Positions 1-9,157 of a stretch of DNA of 64,000 bases are shown one piece after another. Source of the DNA: Glaciecola sp. XM2 (GTDB lineage: Bacteria > Pseudomonadota > Gammaproteobacteria > Enterobacterales > Alteromonadaceae); NCBI RefSeq assembly GCF_018595715.1, contig NZ_JAHEOJ010000024.1, positions 368,001 to 432,000 on the forward strand, written 5' to 3'. Each line of letters starts with the position of its first letter. Positions within the stretch are counted from its first letter, which is position 1. The translations under genes and the position numbers were made by a program. The notes under the pieces were generated by a model, which saw only the letters and a program-made list of their open reading frames with translations, had not been told where the DNA came from and did not search any database.

Positions 1-2
1 TA

Positions 3-1541
3 GCGTCTGATACTAGCGGTGTTACGCCATTATTAAACTTAACCGTTTCTGGCGGCTATGAATGGGTCGGCGGTGGCGGCATACAGCTCACCAACGGTAA
101 AGCGCAGGGGTCAACGACTGCAAGTGCGAAAATCCACGACCTTATTGTGTCAACCGGTGAGTTTTCAATCGAAGCTTGGGTTGCGCCAGCTAATGTTATA
201 CAAGATGGTCCCGCTCGCATCATAAGCTACTCTGGCGGAGATGACAGACGCAACTTTATGCTCGGTCAAACCCTTTATAACTACGACTTTTTAGTGCGCA
301 ATGAAAATACCGACAGTAACGGTGAGCCCTCGCTTAGCACTGCTAGTGCTGATGAAGACTTGCAAGCAGCCCTGCAGCACGTAGTGGTTAATTATACCGG
401 TAATGGCGGTCGTCAGATATTTGTCAACGGACAAAATACCGGTGATGTCGACGTTATAGAAGGTAGCTTGTTAAACGATTGGGATGACAGCTTTGCTTTT
501 GTTATTGGCTCAGAAGTGAGCGGACGTTTTCCGTTTGATGGAACCATTCGAATGGTTGCACTTCACAACCGCGTGTTAACCGAAGAACAAATCCTCGGCA
601 ACTTCGACGCTGGTATTGGCCAGCGCTACTACGTGATGTTTGGCATTAGCGAGATTGTCAATGTGAATGAAGCTTATGTTGTATTTGAAGTCAGTCAATT
701 CGACAGCTTCAGCTACTTATTTTCTGAACCCTTTATGGTTTCCCTTGATGAAAATGCAAATCTGGACGGGATCACACTTACCGGTATGCGCATTGGCATT
801 AACGGGCGTGAAGAGAAAAGCGGTCAGGTGTTCGCGACGCTTGATGTGAGTGTTGATGGTGCCACTACCAATGAACTTGGCGGTAGTCCTCTCTCTCGCC
901 AAGGTACCATCATCCCCGTACAAAAAGGGGCGGAGCTTGATGAGTTTTTCTTAACCTTTGAGGTGCTAGGAGACGCGCAGTCTGTGCGTCAAGTTGCCGA
1001 TGATCCAGTGCTATCGCAGCCACAAGACTTACCGCGTCAAGCAGAGGTAGGTATTCGTAACTTCGATGAGATAAACGCCAGTATGTCGGCATTAACCGGT
1101 GTAAGCTCAAATGTGGAAGGAATACGCACTACCTTTACGACTTTGCGTCAGCAGCTACCGAGCGTGACTAATATCGATGGCTTCTTAACGTCTAACCAAA
1201 TGGCGATCACGCAATTGGCGATTAAATACTGCGATGCATTAGTAGAAGACACGCAGCTACGAGCGAGCATGTTCCCAGACATGAACTTTGCCGCTAATGC
1301 CAACAATGGATTTGATCAGGCAACTAAAGACGCCATCATCAACCCACTTACCGAGCGCATGCTAGGGACCAATATTAGCACTCAACCTGCAAGTAGCGAT
1401 GTCTACAATGAGGTGAGTGGTTTAATTGACCGCCTAGGTGCATGTGCAAATCAAAATTCTTGTTCGGCCGATACTACTGAAACCGTAGTGAAAGCCAGCT
1501 GTGCAGCCTTATTAGGCAGCGCCGTCGTTGTTCTACAATAG
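3..1541 (+). CDS. LamG-domain secreted protein, 5' end cut by window
   Basis: The frame is open from the left edge (first whole codon at base 3), so the N-terminus is outside; a GTG at 147 lies inside the domain and is not needed as a start. About 512 residues are visible. Roughly the first 200 look like a laminin-G/concanavalin-type jelly roll, with strands such as FSIEAWVAP, QIFVNGQNTGD and IRMVALHNRVLTEEQ. The C-terminal 300 residues are not recognised; they contain a small cysteine group near the end (CANQNSC). LamG domains usually bind sugars or other ligands outside the cytoplasm. The next gene starts 11 bases downstream and encodes a Tat-exported protein, so the two are probably co-transcribed and may act together in the envelope. 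Substrate and function are unknown. Confidence 0.75.
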   Translation, partial: ASDTSGVTPLLNLTVSGGYEWVGGGGIQLTNGKAQGSTTASAKIHDLIVSTGEFSIEAWVAPANVIQDGPARIISYSGGDDRRNFMLGQTLYNYDFLVRNENTDSNGEPSLSTASADEDLQAALQHVVVNYTGNGGRQIFVNGQNTGDVDVIEGSLLNDWDDSFAFVIGSEVSGRFPFDGTIRMVALHNRVLTEEQILGNFDAGIGQRYYVMFGISEIVNVNEAYVVFEVSQFDSFSYLFSEPFMVSLDENANLDGITLTGMRIGINGREEKSGQVFATLDVSVDGATTNELGGSPLSRQGTIIPVQKGAELDEFFLTFEVLGDAQSVRQVADDPVLSQPQDLPRQAEVGIRNFDEINASMSALTGVSSNVEGIRTTFTTLRQQLPSVTNIDGFLTSNQMAITQLAIKYCDALVEDTQLRASMFPDMNFAANANNGFDQATKDAIINPLTERMLGTNISTQPASSDVYNEVSGLIDRLGACANQNSCSADTTETVVKASCAALLGSAVVVLQ

Positions 1542-1552
1542 GAAGCAGAAGT

Positions 1553-3196
1553 ATGAAAAAGAAAACGTATAGCTTTGCTAACAACAATACTTCAAAAGTA
1601 CGCCGTGCAGTGCAAAAAGCCCACGGTAAAGATGAGCCGTTGTTTCATAATGACCACGCCCGCCCTGTAACCCGTCGTGATTTTATCGCGCAAGGTTTTT
1701 GTGCCGGCGCGGGTGTCCTCGCAGGCGCATCTGTACTGAGCTTATTTGCCAACCCTCGTAAAGCAATGGCGCAGTTATCACCCGACCTAGAAGCACTTAA
1801 GCAAGGCTGCGGCATTGCCACGCAAGGAGCCGGGAAGATACCGTTTATTGTTTTTGATTTAGCCGGTGGTGTGAATATGGCTGGCTCAAACGTACTCATT
1901 GGTGGACGCGGTGGTCAATTAGACTTCTTAAGTGCACAAGGCTACTCCCGCCAAGGGCTACCTGCTGACATGTTGCCATCTATCGCTAACCCAGAAATGG
2001 GAATATCAGACTTTATTAACACCGAGCTTGGCCTTGCGTTTCACTCAGACAGTGGCTTTTTGCGCGGGATACAAGATAAGCTTTCGGTCACAAATAGGGC
2101 AAATGTAAATGGCGCGGTCATTCCAGCTCGCTCTGAAAATGATACCGGCAATAACCCACATAACCCGATGTACGGTATCAACAAAGCTGGCGCTGACGGT
2201 TCACTGTTAACCCTCATCGGCTCACGAAATTCAGACTCTGGTGGTAACTCTGTTGCACCTCTTAACCTAATCGACGCGGGTAAACGCCCTACCAAAGTCG
2301 ACCGTCCATCTGACGTTACTGGCTTGGTTGATACCGGAGACTTAGTAGGTCTGCTAAGCCAAGAAGATTCTGTTGCGGTGATGGAGTCGATTCAACGCAT
2401 TAGCGACATGAAACTCGACAGGGTCAATACACAAATCACTACGGACGAAGTAGTAAAAGATCTTGTCAGATGCGGTTACGTGAAAAGTGCAGACATTACC
2501 GACCGTTTTGGTGACCCAACTACCTTAAACCCAGAGCTAGACCCATTGATTGTGGGCGAAGGCGGCATATTCACTCAAGAAGAATTTGACGGCGACAGAG
2601 AGTTCCAAAAAACTGCCTCGGTTATGAAGCTAGTGATGAACGGCTTCGCCGGCGCCGGCACTATCACTATGGGTGGATATGACTATCACGTAGGTAATCG
2701 CGCTACTGGCGAGGTAAGAGACCTTCGCGCTGGGCGCTGCATGGGCGCTTGCCTTGAGTATGCTGCGCGCTTGGGTGTGCCACTGATGATGTACGTATGC
2801 AGTGACGGCTCAGTATTCAGTAATGGTATGATTGACGACTCTGTCAATGGTCGAGGCAAAGGCGTATGGACAGGCGATAACTCTTCTACTGCTGGTTCTT
2901 TCTTCTTAGTGTACAACCCTAACGGCACGCCACAACTCCTTGGTGCAGACGCCTTGGAGCAAGCCAGACATCAACAAATTGGCTACATGCGTATGGATGG
3001 TAGCGTAGAAACCGCTGCAACACCGGCTGCAAATAACGTCAACCTACTCGTAGAAACCGTTGTGCTCAACTACTTAGCGCTGCACGGTGAGCAAAATAGG
3101 ATGTCTGAAGTCTTGCCAAATAACGGCTTAGGTAATTCTACCTTGATGGACTCACTCACAGCGTTTGAGCCCATTGTAAACGGTACTATCACGTAA
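1553..3196 (+). CDS. Tat-exported protein, probable DUF1501-like
   Basis: 547 residues, preceded by a GGAAG ribosome site. A long basic N-region leads to a twin-arginine motif TRRDFIAQG (Arg41-Arg42), a hydrophobic stretch and an AMA-Q cleavage site near residue 73, so the protein should be exported folded through the Tat system. In the mature part, GGYDYHVGN near residue 380 and the later segment with RGKGVWTGDNSSTAG recall the conserved blocks of DUF1501 proteins (alkaline phosphatase/sulfatase-like fold), but the match is distant and read by eye. Several cysteines (CGI, RCGYV, RCMGAC) are present. Function is unknown. It follows the LamG gene by 11 bases and is probably in the same operon. 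Confidence 0.7.
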   Translation: MKKKTYSFANNNTSKVRRAVQKAHGKDEPLFHNDHARPVTRRDFIAQGFCAGAGVLAGASVLSLFANPRKAMAQLSPDLEALKQGCGIATQGAGKIPFIVFDLAGGVNMAGSNVLIGGRGGQLDFLSAQGYSRQGLPADMLPSIANPEMGISDFINTELGLAFHSDSGFLRGIQDKLSVTNRANVNGAVIPARSENDTGNNPHNPMYGINKAGADGSLLTLIGSRNSDSGGNSVAPLNLIDAGKRPTKVDRPSDVTGLVDTGDLVGLLSQEDSVAVMESIQRISDMKLDRVNTQITTDEVVKDLVRCGYVKSADITDRFGDPTTLNPELDPLIVGEGGIFTQEEFDGDREFQKTASVMKLVMNGFAGAGTITMGGYDYHVGNRATGEVRDLRAGRCMGACLEYAARLGVPLMMYVCSDGSVFSNGMIDDSVNGRGKGVWTGDNSSTAGSFFLVYNPNGTPQLLGADALEQARHQQIGYMRMDGSVETAATPAANNVNLLVETVVLNYLALHGEQNRMSEVLPNNGLGNSTLMDSLTAFEPIVNGTIT

Positions 3197-3232
3197 ATTG
3201 TGTCACAAGCCCTTTAAGCATGCCATTAGGCG

Positions 3233-3261
3233 GTTTTTAGGGCTGACGTGTTTTTAGGGCT
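3233..3261. repeat. 12-bp direct repeat, two copies
   Basis: GTTTTTAGGGCT occurs at 3233-3244 and again at 3250-3261, in the gap between two convergent genes. The AGGGCT part can also pair with AGCCCT at about 3208, so this may be a weak transcription end rather than a mobile or regulatory repeat. Confidence 0.4.
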
Positions 3262-3684
3262 TTAATCAGGCTCGCTAAGCGTGGTAGGTGACCAAAGTCC
3301 CTTCCAACGCTCGCGCTTTTGTTTTGCATTCAGCTCTGGACCGTTTATTAGCTTTGGCCGCTGAAGCTTTTCGGAATCGTGCAAGCACTCACTGTTGATG
3401 GCGCCAAGTAAGTGACCTTCTACGTTCGCTACAACGGCCACAACCTGCTCACAATTAACACAGCGCAAGAACTCCGCCTGCCCAGAACCCTGCTTTGCAT
3501 GACCTAAACTGATAGTGCTAGTAATACTGAGTTCACCACGCTTATCAGACAAAAACATCGTGTTGTTATCACTACAAAAATCACAGTCACACGCGCGCGC
3601 AGCATACTGCTCTATAGCGCTTGGCAACGTTAGCAGCAGCTCCACTTGATTACAGTGACAGGTACCATGATATTTGAACGACAC
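3262..3684 (-). CDS. GFA-family zinc-binding protein
   Basis: About 140 residues of the GFA/Mss4-like fold (glutathione-dependent formaldehyde-activating enzyme family). The zinc ligands are visible: CHC at the N-terminus, CDCDFC about 35 residues on, and a CVNC pair in the middle. The frame is open up to a GTG at 3723, but the GTG at 3684 has AGGGGG eight bases before it and gives the usual GFA beginning shortly before the CHC motif, so it is preferred. Most GFA proteins have no proven substrate, so no reaction is assigned. The gene stands alone, convergent with the Tat protein gene. A second, different GFA gene lies at 10618-10995. Confidence 0.75.
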   Translation of the reverse strand: MSFKYHGTCHCNQVELLLTLPSAIEQYAARACDCDFCSDNNTMFLSDKRGELSITSTISLGHAKQGSGQAEFLRCVNCEQVVAVVANVEGHLLGAINSECLHDSEKLQRPKLINGPELNAKQKRERWKGLWSPTTLSEPD

Positions 3685-3873
3685 TGGAAAGACCCCCTGA
3701 ATGTCCGAAAATGAAGCATACACGCCCCTTATCTGTGACTAAACAAGAAAAACCCTGTGGTTAAAGTTGAGTTATTCGTATTTTTTTACGCTTGGTAAGC
3801 CAATATTAACGCTATGGGTTGCCTTGGCATCTCGTTAGGAAAGATGCCAAGACACGTATCGTCCGACCACGCT

Positions 3874-5835
3874 TTACTTTTGTTTTCTTGCGGTAAACCG
3901 AATTACCCCTTCTTGTTTGAAGGCCTCGATAGTGCTTTCAAACTGTTGGTACTCTTGAACCGATATGCTAGTGGCCGACAAGGCAAATTCAGTGACCAAC
4001 GTAAATTGGCCTGGGGCTTTTTCGCTGACGGTACGATTTAATGTCGCGAAGGGGCTTGATAGCGCCAAGGTCGCTGGATAACTTTTGACATCCCAATGTT
4101 CTGGCAAACGCACATTCACCGTTGATATGACTTTTGAACCTGCAAAATCAAGATCGTAGATTGTGTTTTGCGCGTTATACGAATTAAGCTCAAAGTTTAT
4201 CCAAGGCTCATAATCAATAACGGATATGTCATCTTCCATATCAAGATAAGGTGCATACTCATACTCAGTCATTACCGTAATCGCATCTTGCAAGTTTTGC
4301 ACACCCGTGATTTCAACTTTTGGTTGCGTACCGTCTGAAACAACGTCCTGGTATAGTTCAACCATGTATTCAACTTGCTCTTGTGTTTCTTGGCCCTCTA
4401 GAGATGAACGGTAGCTGCTTGCATACGCGCCATGAAACTCAATCCGCTGCTTTTCTAGCTGCCCACCGTTTGGCAATATTTCAATATCAATCTCGTTTTT
4501 GATGGCGTATGCATGAGGCTCCTCCATTGCATTTTGCACCGTAGCGCCGGGTACAAGCGGCAACGCAACATGGCCTTGCACCCACTGCGACATATATCGC
4601 CAATCACTTGTTGAGTCGGTAGCGTCAATACAATAGTCTTGCTGCGCATAGTTAAAGCACATGATCACGTGATTAAAATAAGCCGCAGAAGGCACCAGCA
4701 ACTTATCTGTTGCCTTACGGCGAGTTGAAATAAGCACGGGGTAGGCTTCTATGCCTGCTTGTTCAAACATCTCTAGAAGCAAGACTGTCTTGTCTTTACA
4801 GTCACCGTACTTTTTATCGATTGTGCGACTCACAGAGTGGGGGATATAGGCATTACCCGCCTCAGATTCAGAAAGGTAGCGAATCTCCCTTGCAACGTGA
4901 TGATGAATAGCGGATATTTTTTCTTCATTCGACATTTCATCACTAATAATCCGCGGCAGTTGCTGAATAACACTTTGATTGCTGCTTCTTGCCACCGAAT
5001 AGGCATCGAGCATCGTGGTGATAATACTATCCCAATCTTCAACGCTACTTAAAGCAACATGCGCAGCCTCATCAGAAAAGTAAAAATTGTCACCGCTATC
5101 AAGCCTTGGTATATCTCGCCCTGTGCAGCTGATGCGATCTTGGAATGTCTCACAGGTGATTAAATCACTCGACGTTTGGGCAAAAACTGGCAATTGCGAT
5201 AGACCTTCAACAGAGATGTTCACCTGTTTTTGGTCCGAGTAAGATTGCACATATACTAACTGCGACCATGGTACTTCGAGTTTAGTTAAGTCCGTTTCAA
5301 TGGTATAGCGTAATACCGAAATACTCTGACTTTGCAGACCAACATGATTGATCACTTTCTTTTTACCGTCTGAAAAAACGTTATAAGTATCAGATTCTAG
5401 TACCCGCGCATCATCTACGTTAAACCAAGCTAGCTCTCCTGAAGGGCTCACGGTAAAAGACGACAAATCACGTACGTTTTGGGTGAAGCCATTAAAGTAA
5501 ATAGTGTCGTATCCGGCATCTTGAATAGTATTGAGCGATGGGTAATACCATATGCTGGTCACGGTATGAGTAACAGACCTAGCCCCTACTTGAATGTCAA
5601 CATTATGAAGAAGTCGCGTCACTCTGACTTCAGATAAACCCTGGGTTTGAGTTTGATGATACTTTGCTAATGTAACGAGCTCAGAATCAACTGAGGCGGA
5701 TACTGCACTTAAACTAAAGAGTATTAGCACAGCGCCAAGCAAAGCCGCCGTTATTTGTTTAAAAAAAGTCATGAATAAACTAAACATGGTGCATAAGCGT
5801 GAAGGATAAAAAGCACAGCAGACCAAGGCATTCAT
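3874..5835 (-). CDS. Exported DUF3857/transglutaminase-like protein
   Basis: 653 residues starting from an ATG with GAAGGAG eight bases upstream. The first 48 residues form a signal peptide (hydrophobic core ALLGAVLILF, end SAVSA). An N-terminal all-beta region matches the DUF3857 type, followed by a transglutaminase-like cysteine protease fold with the complete triad Cys346 (YGDCKDKT), His389 (YFNHVIM) and Asp404 (CIDATDS). The C-terminal part is a beta-rich tail. Homologues are periplasmic or membrane-attached with mostly unknown substrates. The gene lies 3 bases after the membrane protein gene at 5839-6873 and is surely co-transcribed with it, which suggests the two products work together at the inner membrane. 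Confidence 0.8.
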   Translation of the reverse strand: MNALVCCAFYPSRLCTMFSLFMTFFKQITAALLGAVLILFSLSAVSASVDSELVTLAKYHQTQTQGLSEVRVTRLLHNVDIQVGARSVTHTVTSIWYYPSLNTIQDAGYDTIYFNGFTQNVRDLSSFTVSPSGELAWFNVDDARVLESDTYNVFSDGKKKVINHVGLQSQSISVLRYTIETDLTKLEVPWSQLVYVQSYSDQKQVNISVEGLSQLPVFAQTSSDLITCETFQDRISCTGRDIPRLDSGDNFYFSDEAAHVALSSVEDWDSIITTMLDAYSVARSSNQSVIQQLPRIISDEMSNEEKISAIHHHVAREIRYLSESEAGNAYIPHSVSRTIDKKYGDCKDKTVLLLEMFEQAGIEAYPVLISTRRKATDKLLVPSAAYFNHVIMCFNYAQQDYCIDATDSTSDWRYMSQWVQGHVALPLVPGATVQNAMEEPHAYAIKNEIDIEILPNGGQLEKQRIEFHGAYASSYRSSLEGQETQEQVEYMVELYQDVVSDGTQPKVEITGVQNLQDAITVMTEYEYAPYLDMEDDISVIDYEPWINFELNSYNAQNTIYDLDFAGSKVISTVNVRLPEHWDVKSYPATLALSSPFATLNRTVSEKAPGQFTLVTEFALSATSISVQEYQQFESTIEAFKQEGVIRFTARKQK

Positions 5836-5838
5836 ATT

Positions 5839-6873
5839 TTATTCTCCTTCTACAATAGGCGAAAAGCTACGCACGGTAGACAAAAATGACGCCTCACTTT
5901 GCTCAAAACGCGCGTCTAATGCGCTGAACTTGGCATATAGCTCAACGTAATCATCCTCTCCTATCTGCACAAGCTCGTGCATCTGTAAGCTCGGATCTCC
6001 CATTACCGTGCCCTGGCAGTGCACACTAATGCGCAAATAGGTGGAGTTGGGTAAAAACGCTCTACTTTCAGTGCAAGACGCGTCGTCTAGAAAGTCATAC
6101 GCTTCATCGATGCGCCAGTGAATAAGGTCGGAGATAACCGCGCGATTATCTTGTTCAAATATAATCATGCTGGCATCAGACTGATATCCACTAAACTCCA
6201 TATCGCCTTCACCATTAGAGTGGGTGCCTATTTCAACCTGATGCCATTGGCCACTGGCAAACGTGAGTTGTACGCCCAAATTTTGCTCCTGCACCACTTG
6301 TTGTTCTTGTATTTTGTCGATGGATACAAAATACGTTTGTAAACCCACAAACCAGATAACTAGGGCCAAAATCGGTACGAAAATCAGTGTCACTACCCAC
6401 TCTATATTAGAGAGCTTTGCGTAGAGGTTTACTTTTGGTAATTCACTTGCCGCTCTTACCCTTGAAAGGCGAGGCGCTAGCATCAGATAGCTGAAAATCC
6501 ATAGTCCCAGTACCCCAAACTGTTGCAGTACCGACATGCCACTGTATTCAACAGCGACCGATGCAACCGACAACCCCAATACGCTTACCAGCCAGAGCCT
6601 GTCTAGAGTGACCGACCATGATGCTAGCTCATAGTGCGCTTCTACTTCACGTAGCTTTTTCAATAAGATGGGCAGGGCGAAAAATGCCGGAATAAGCAGT
6701 ATGGGGACAAAAAACCAAAGCCAGGGCGTTAAACCCAATGGGCGAATACGATTAAGGTCGCGAACGCCTTGATACAGCCAGACACATAGAAATACTGAAA
6801 AAGTGGCGCAACTTAATATGAAATCAATGACCAGAGGGCGAGGGGGTTTAATCATTTTAACTGCTTGAGACAT
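5839..6873 (-). CDS. Inner-membrane protein, unknown function
   Basis: About 344 residues. The frame is open to 6960, but the ATG at 6873 has AAAGGA six bases upstream and removes a poorly conserved-looking leader, so it is chosen. There are about five hydrophobic segments in the first 210 residues (for example FILSCATFSVFLCVWLY and WLWFFVPILLIPAFFALPI), then a soluble region of about 140 residues, probably periplasmic, with two cysteines (CTES and HCQG). No family is recognised. It sits directly before the DUF3857/transglutaminase gene with a 3-base gap, so it may be its membrane partner. Confidence 0.65.
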   Translation of the reverse strand: MSQAVKMIKPPRPLVIDFILSCATFSVFLCVWLYQGVRDLNRIRPLGLTPWLWFFVPILLIPAFFALPILLKKLREVEAHYELASWSVTLDRLWLVSVLGLSVASVAVEYSGMSVLQQFGVLGLWIFSYLMLAPRLSRVRAASELPKVNLYAKLSNIEWVVTLIFVPILALVIWFVGLQTYFVSIDKIQEQQVVQEQNLGVQLTFASGQWHQVEIGTHSNGEGDMEFSGYQSDASMIIFEQDNRAVISDLIHWRIDEAYDFLDDASCTESRAFLPNSTYLRISVHCQGTVMGDPSLQMHELVQIGEDDYVELYAKFSALDARFEQSEASFLSTVRSFSPIVEGE

Positions 6874-6996
6874 TGCATATCCTTTTACTGCTGCTGCTCC
6901 TTTGTTTTGTTTGTAAAACAAAACATGACTATTTGAAACTACCGCGTAACCTGTGCGCATGCAAGCGCTTGTTTACTGCAAAAAGTAAATGGCGAC

Positions 6997-7980
6997 TTAC
7001 TGACCTAGACCATTTGAATAATGCATACGACGGTTATTATCCATGACTATTGCTTCGTAGTCTTTCAGGCTATTTATCAAGCCAATGCCGCGCTCTAAAC
7101 CCATTACAAAAACCGCTGTTGAAAGCGCATCGTTGTACACCGATTCTGGTCCAATAATAGATACTGACTGCACCTCATAAGACGACGCACCCGTGGTGGG
7201 AGATAATATGTGATGATAGCGTTTGCCGTCTTCTTCAAAATAACGCTCATAATCACCCGAAGTAGACATCGCTGCATCTGCGAGCGGAATTAATACGGCT
7301 TCTTTTTCAGCGTTTCGTGGATCGCGAATCCCTACCACCCAAGGTTTACCCATTCTATCTCCAAGCAATTTGGTATCACCTCCAGCAGTGACTAACGCGT
7401 GCTCAATCCCCATTTCTTTTAGCGCGGCAATGGCATTATCTACGGCATATCCTTTTGCAATGCCGCCTAAATCAATCTTGACCTTAGGATGAGCAAAAAA
7501 CACCGTTTTAGCCTTCGCATCTAATACGATATGACGATAGTTAATGGCTTCTAACAAAGGCTGAATCTCTGCCGCATCTGGGCGCTGCTTCTCTCGATAA
7601 TTATACAAATACCCTACGCTTGCGAAGGTAATGTCAAACGCGCCTTCGCTTAATTCAGACAACTGCTTCGATAAGCTTAAGATATCAAACATTTCATCGC
7701 TAACAACAACCGGGCCTTTCATCGCATCTCGATTTAGCAAAGACAATTCGCTAGTCTCAATGTAGGGACTCATGAGCTGATTGATTCTTTCCATCTCTTG
7801 CATCACTGATGCTAGGGCTTGCTCCCCTAGTTGTGTATCGGTATGCCACACTTCCGCGCGGATATTGGTCCCCATAATACCTGCGTTTTGTTCGTGCCAT
7901 TTTGCTTGTGCGCTTATCGTTACCAATAACATTAGCACGATGAAAATAGTAATAAGGTGTTTTACACCGCTCTTAATCAT
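6997..7980 (-). CDS. apbE: FAD:protein FMN transferase (ApbE)
   Basis: About 327 residues. ApbE enzymes attach FMN from FAD covalently to threonine of partner flavoproteins such as the Rnf and Nqr subunits. Family marks are LGGIAKGYAVD, the TAGGDTKLLG loop, GIRDPRN and HHILSPTTG. An N-terminal signal peptide (hydrophobic core ending ISAQA) puts it in the periplasm. The ATG at 7980 overlaps the TGA of the small membrane protein gene as ATGA, so translation is coupled; the GTG at 7989 is less likely. No Rnf or Nqr genes are in this window, so its client is elsewhere. Confidence 0.9.
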   Translation of the reverse strand: MIKSGVKHLITIFIVLMLLVTISAQAKWHEQNAGIMGTNIRAEVWHTDTQLGEQALASVMQEMERINQLMSPYIETSELSLLNRDAMKGPVVVSDEMFDILSLSKQLSELSEGAFDITFASVGYLYNYREKQRPDAAEIQPLLEAINYRHIVLDAKAKTVFFAHPKVKIDLGGIAKGYAVDNAIAALKEMGIEHALVTAGGDTKLLGDRMGKPWVVGIRDPRNAEKEAVLIPLADAAMSTSGDYERYFEEDGKRYHHILSPTTGASSYEVQSVSIIGPESVYNDALSTAVFVMGLERGIGLINSLKDYEAIVMDNNRRMHYSNGLGQ

Positions 7981-8252
7981 AAGATCCACATTGTTAAGCT
8001 AAGGGTAAGTGCTACTAACGCAATACCCGAAAACACATATTTGGCCGGGTAACTTGCATGATCACGATGCATTAGGCAGTAAACAGTGGTGAGAGGCAAA
8101 AATAAAATACAGGCAATCGCGAAGACTTTTTGGTTATTGGCAAAGGCGGCGGCAACGGTGATCAGGCTACCGACAAAAAATAGCGTAATGCCCACTGCAC
8201 CTAACATGGTCACAGCCACCACCAAATACAAATTCGCATCTGCAAGATTCAT
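7977..8252 (-). CDS. Small membrane protein
   Basis: About 91 residues with three or four hydrophobic segments (LYLVVAVTMLGAVGITLFFV, VFAIACILFLPLTTVYCL, YVFSGIALVALTLSLTM) and a basic loop MHRDHASYP. The ATG at 8252 is chosen over a TTG at 8312, which would add an unlikely polar leader; neither has a good ribosome site. It overlaps the start of apbE by 4 bases and follows the PhzF gene, so the three probably form one transcript. No function is recognised. Confidence 0.6.
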   Translation of the reverse strand: MNLADANLYLVVAVTMLGAVGITLFFVGSLITVAAAFANNQKVFAIACILFLPLTTVYCLMHRDHASYPAKYVFSGIALVALTLSLTMWIL

Positions 8253-8317
8253 AACGTCACTATATATCGATTCATAGTAGTTAGTGTACCTACAGGAGAG
8301 GGTGTCGAGCAATGCTT

Positions 8318-9100
8318 TTAGATATTAATGTCACCCACCATGTAGGTATGCGCACCGCCCGTTATTTTTACACGGTCATTATCTAAGCGTAGTAAAAGGT
8401 CACCCCCTCGAGAGGCAACTTGTCTTGCACTCAATTGTGATTTGGCCAGTCGTTTAGCCCAATATGGCGTTAGTTGTGTGTATGCTGATCCTGTAACCGA
8501 ATCCTCTGGCACGCCGACTTTTGGGCCAAAAAAGCGCGCGACAAAATCATATTGGCTCGATACCGCGCTAACAATGACGCCGCGCAAATCCGCTTGAAGC
8601 AAGGCATTGTGATCAGGCTCAATCGACAATACTGCTTGCTCGTTTGGTAAAATTACAATGTAATCTTGATGCGACAGGCACGCATCCGCTGATGTTATGC
8701 CGAGTCCTTGTTTTAGTGCGTCGTTTAACGTGCACTCGGTAGGCGGCTGAGATGGAAAATTCATGCAATATGCTTGGTTTTCTCTTGTTACATACAAAGG
8801 CCCTGATTGCGTTTCAAAGCACAGTGTGTCGATAGTTTCTGCCAACTCACTGAATAACACGTGGGCGCTGGCCAACGTCGCATGGCCGCATAAAGCCACC
8901 TCGTGAGTCGGCGTAAACCAACGCAGCTGATATTGACCTTGGGTTTCACATGGAACAAAAAATGCCGTCTCTGCTAAATTATTTTCCTGTGCGATTTGTT
9001 GCATCACGCTTTCTGGTAACCATTGCGTGAGTGGCACCACCGCCGCGGGATTCCCCTCAAACGCTTTGTTGGCAAAGGCATCGACTTGATAAATTTTCAT
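8318..9100 (-). CDS. PhzF-family isomerase-like protein
   Basis: 260 residues matching the PhzF/YddE family, which share a two-lobed diaminopimelate-epimerase fold. Seen are the opening QVDAFANKAFEGNPAAVV, the glutamate of NNLAETAFF that acts as general acid/base in PhzF, the CGHATLASAH block and the later DSVTGSAYTQL block. There is no phenazine cluster nearby, so the substrate is unknown and phenazine synthesis should not be inferred. First gene of the probable operon with the small membrane protein and apbE. Confidence 0.85.
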   Translation of the reverse strand: MKIYQVDAFANKAFEGNPAAVVPLTQWLPESVMQQIAQENNLAETAFFVPCETQGQYQLRWFTPTHEVALCGHATLASAHVLFSELAETIDTLCFETQSGPLYVTRENQAYCMNFPSQPPTECTLNDALKQGLGITSADACLSHQDYIVILPNEQAVLSIEPDHNALLQADLRGVIVSAVSSQYDFVARFFGPKVGVPEDSVTGSAYTQLTPYWAKRLAKSQLSARQVASRGGDLLLRLDNDRVKITGGAHTYMVGDINI

Positions 9101-9157
9101 ATGTGTTATTACATCTCATGTACAAGTGAGTGACTTACACTCTTGCTATGCTTGTGA

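Noticed and set aside
3190..3261. Convergent terminator after the Tat protein gene
   Set aside because: AGCCCT/AGGGCT pairing needs a long loop and there is no clean stem with T-run; recorded only as a direct repeat.
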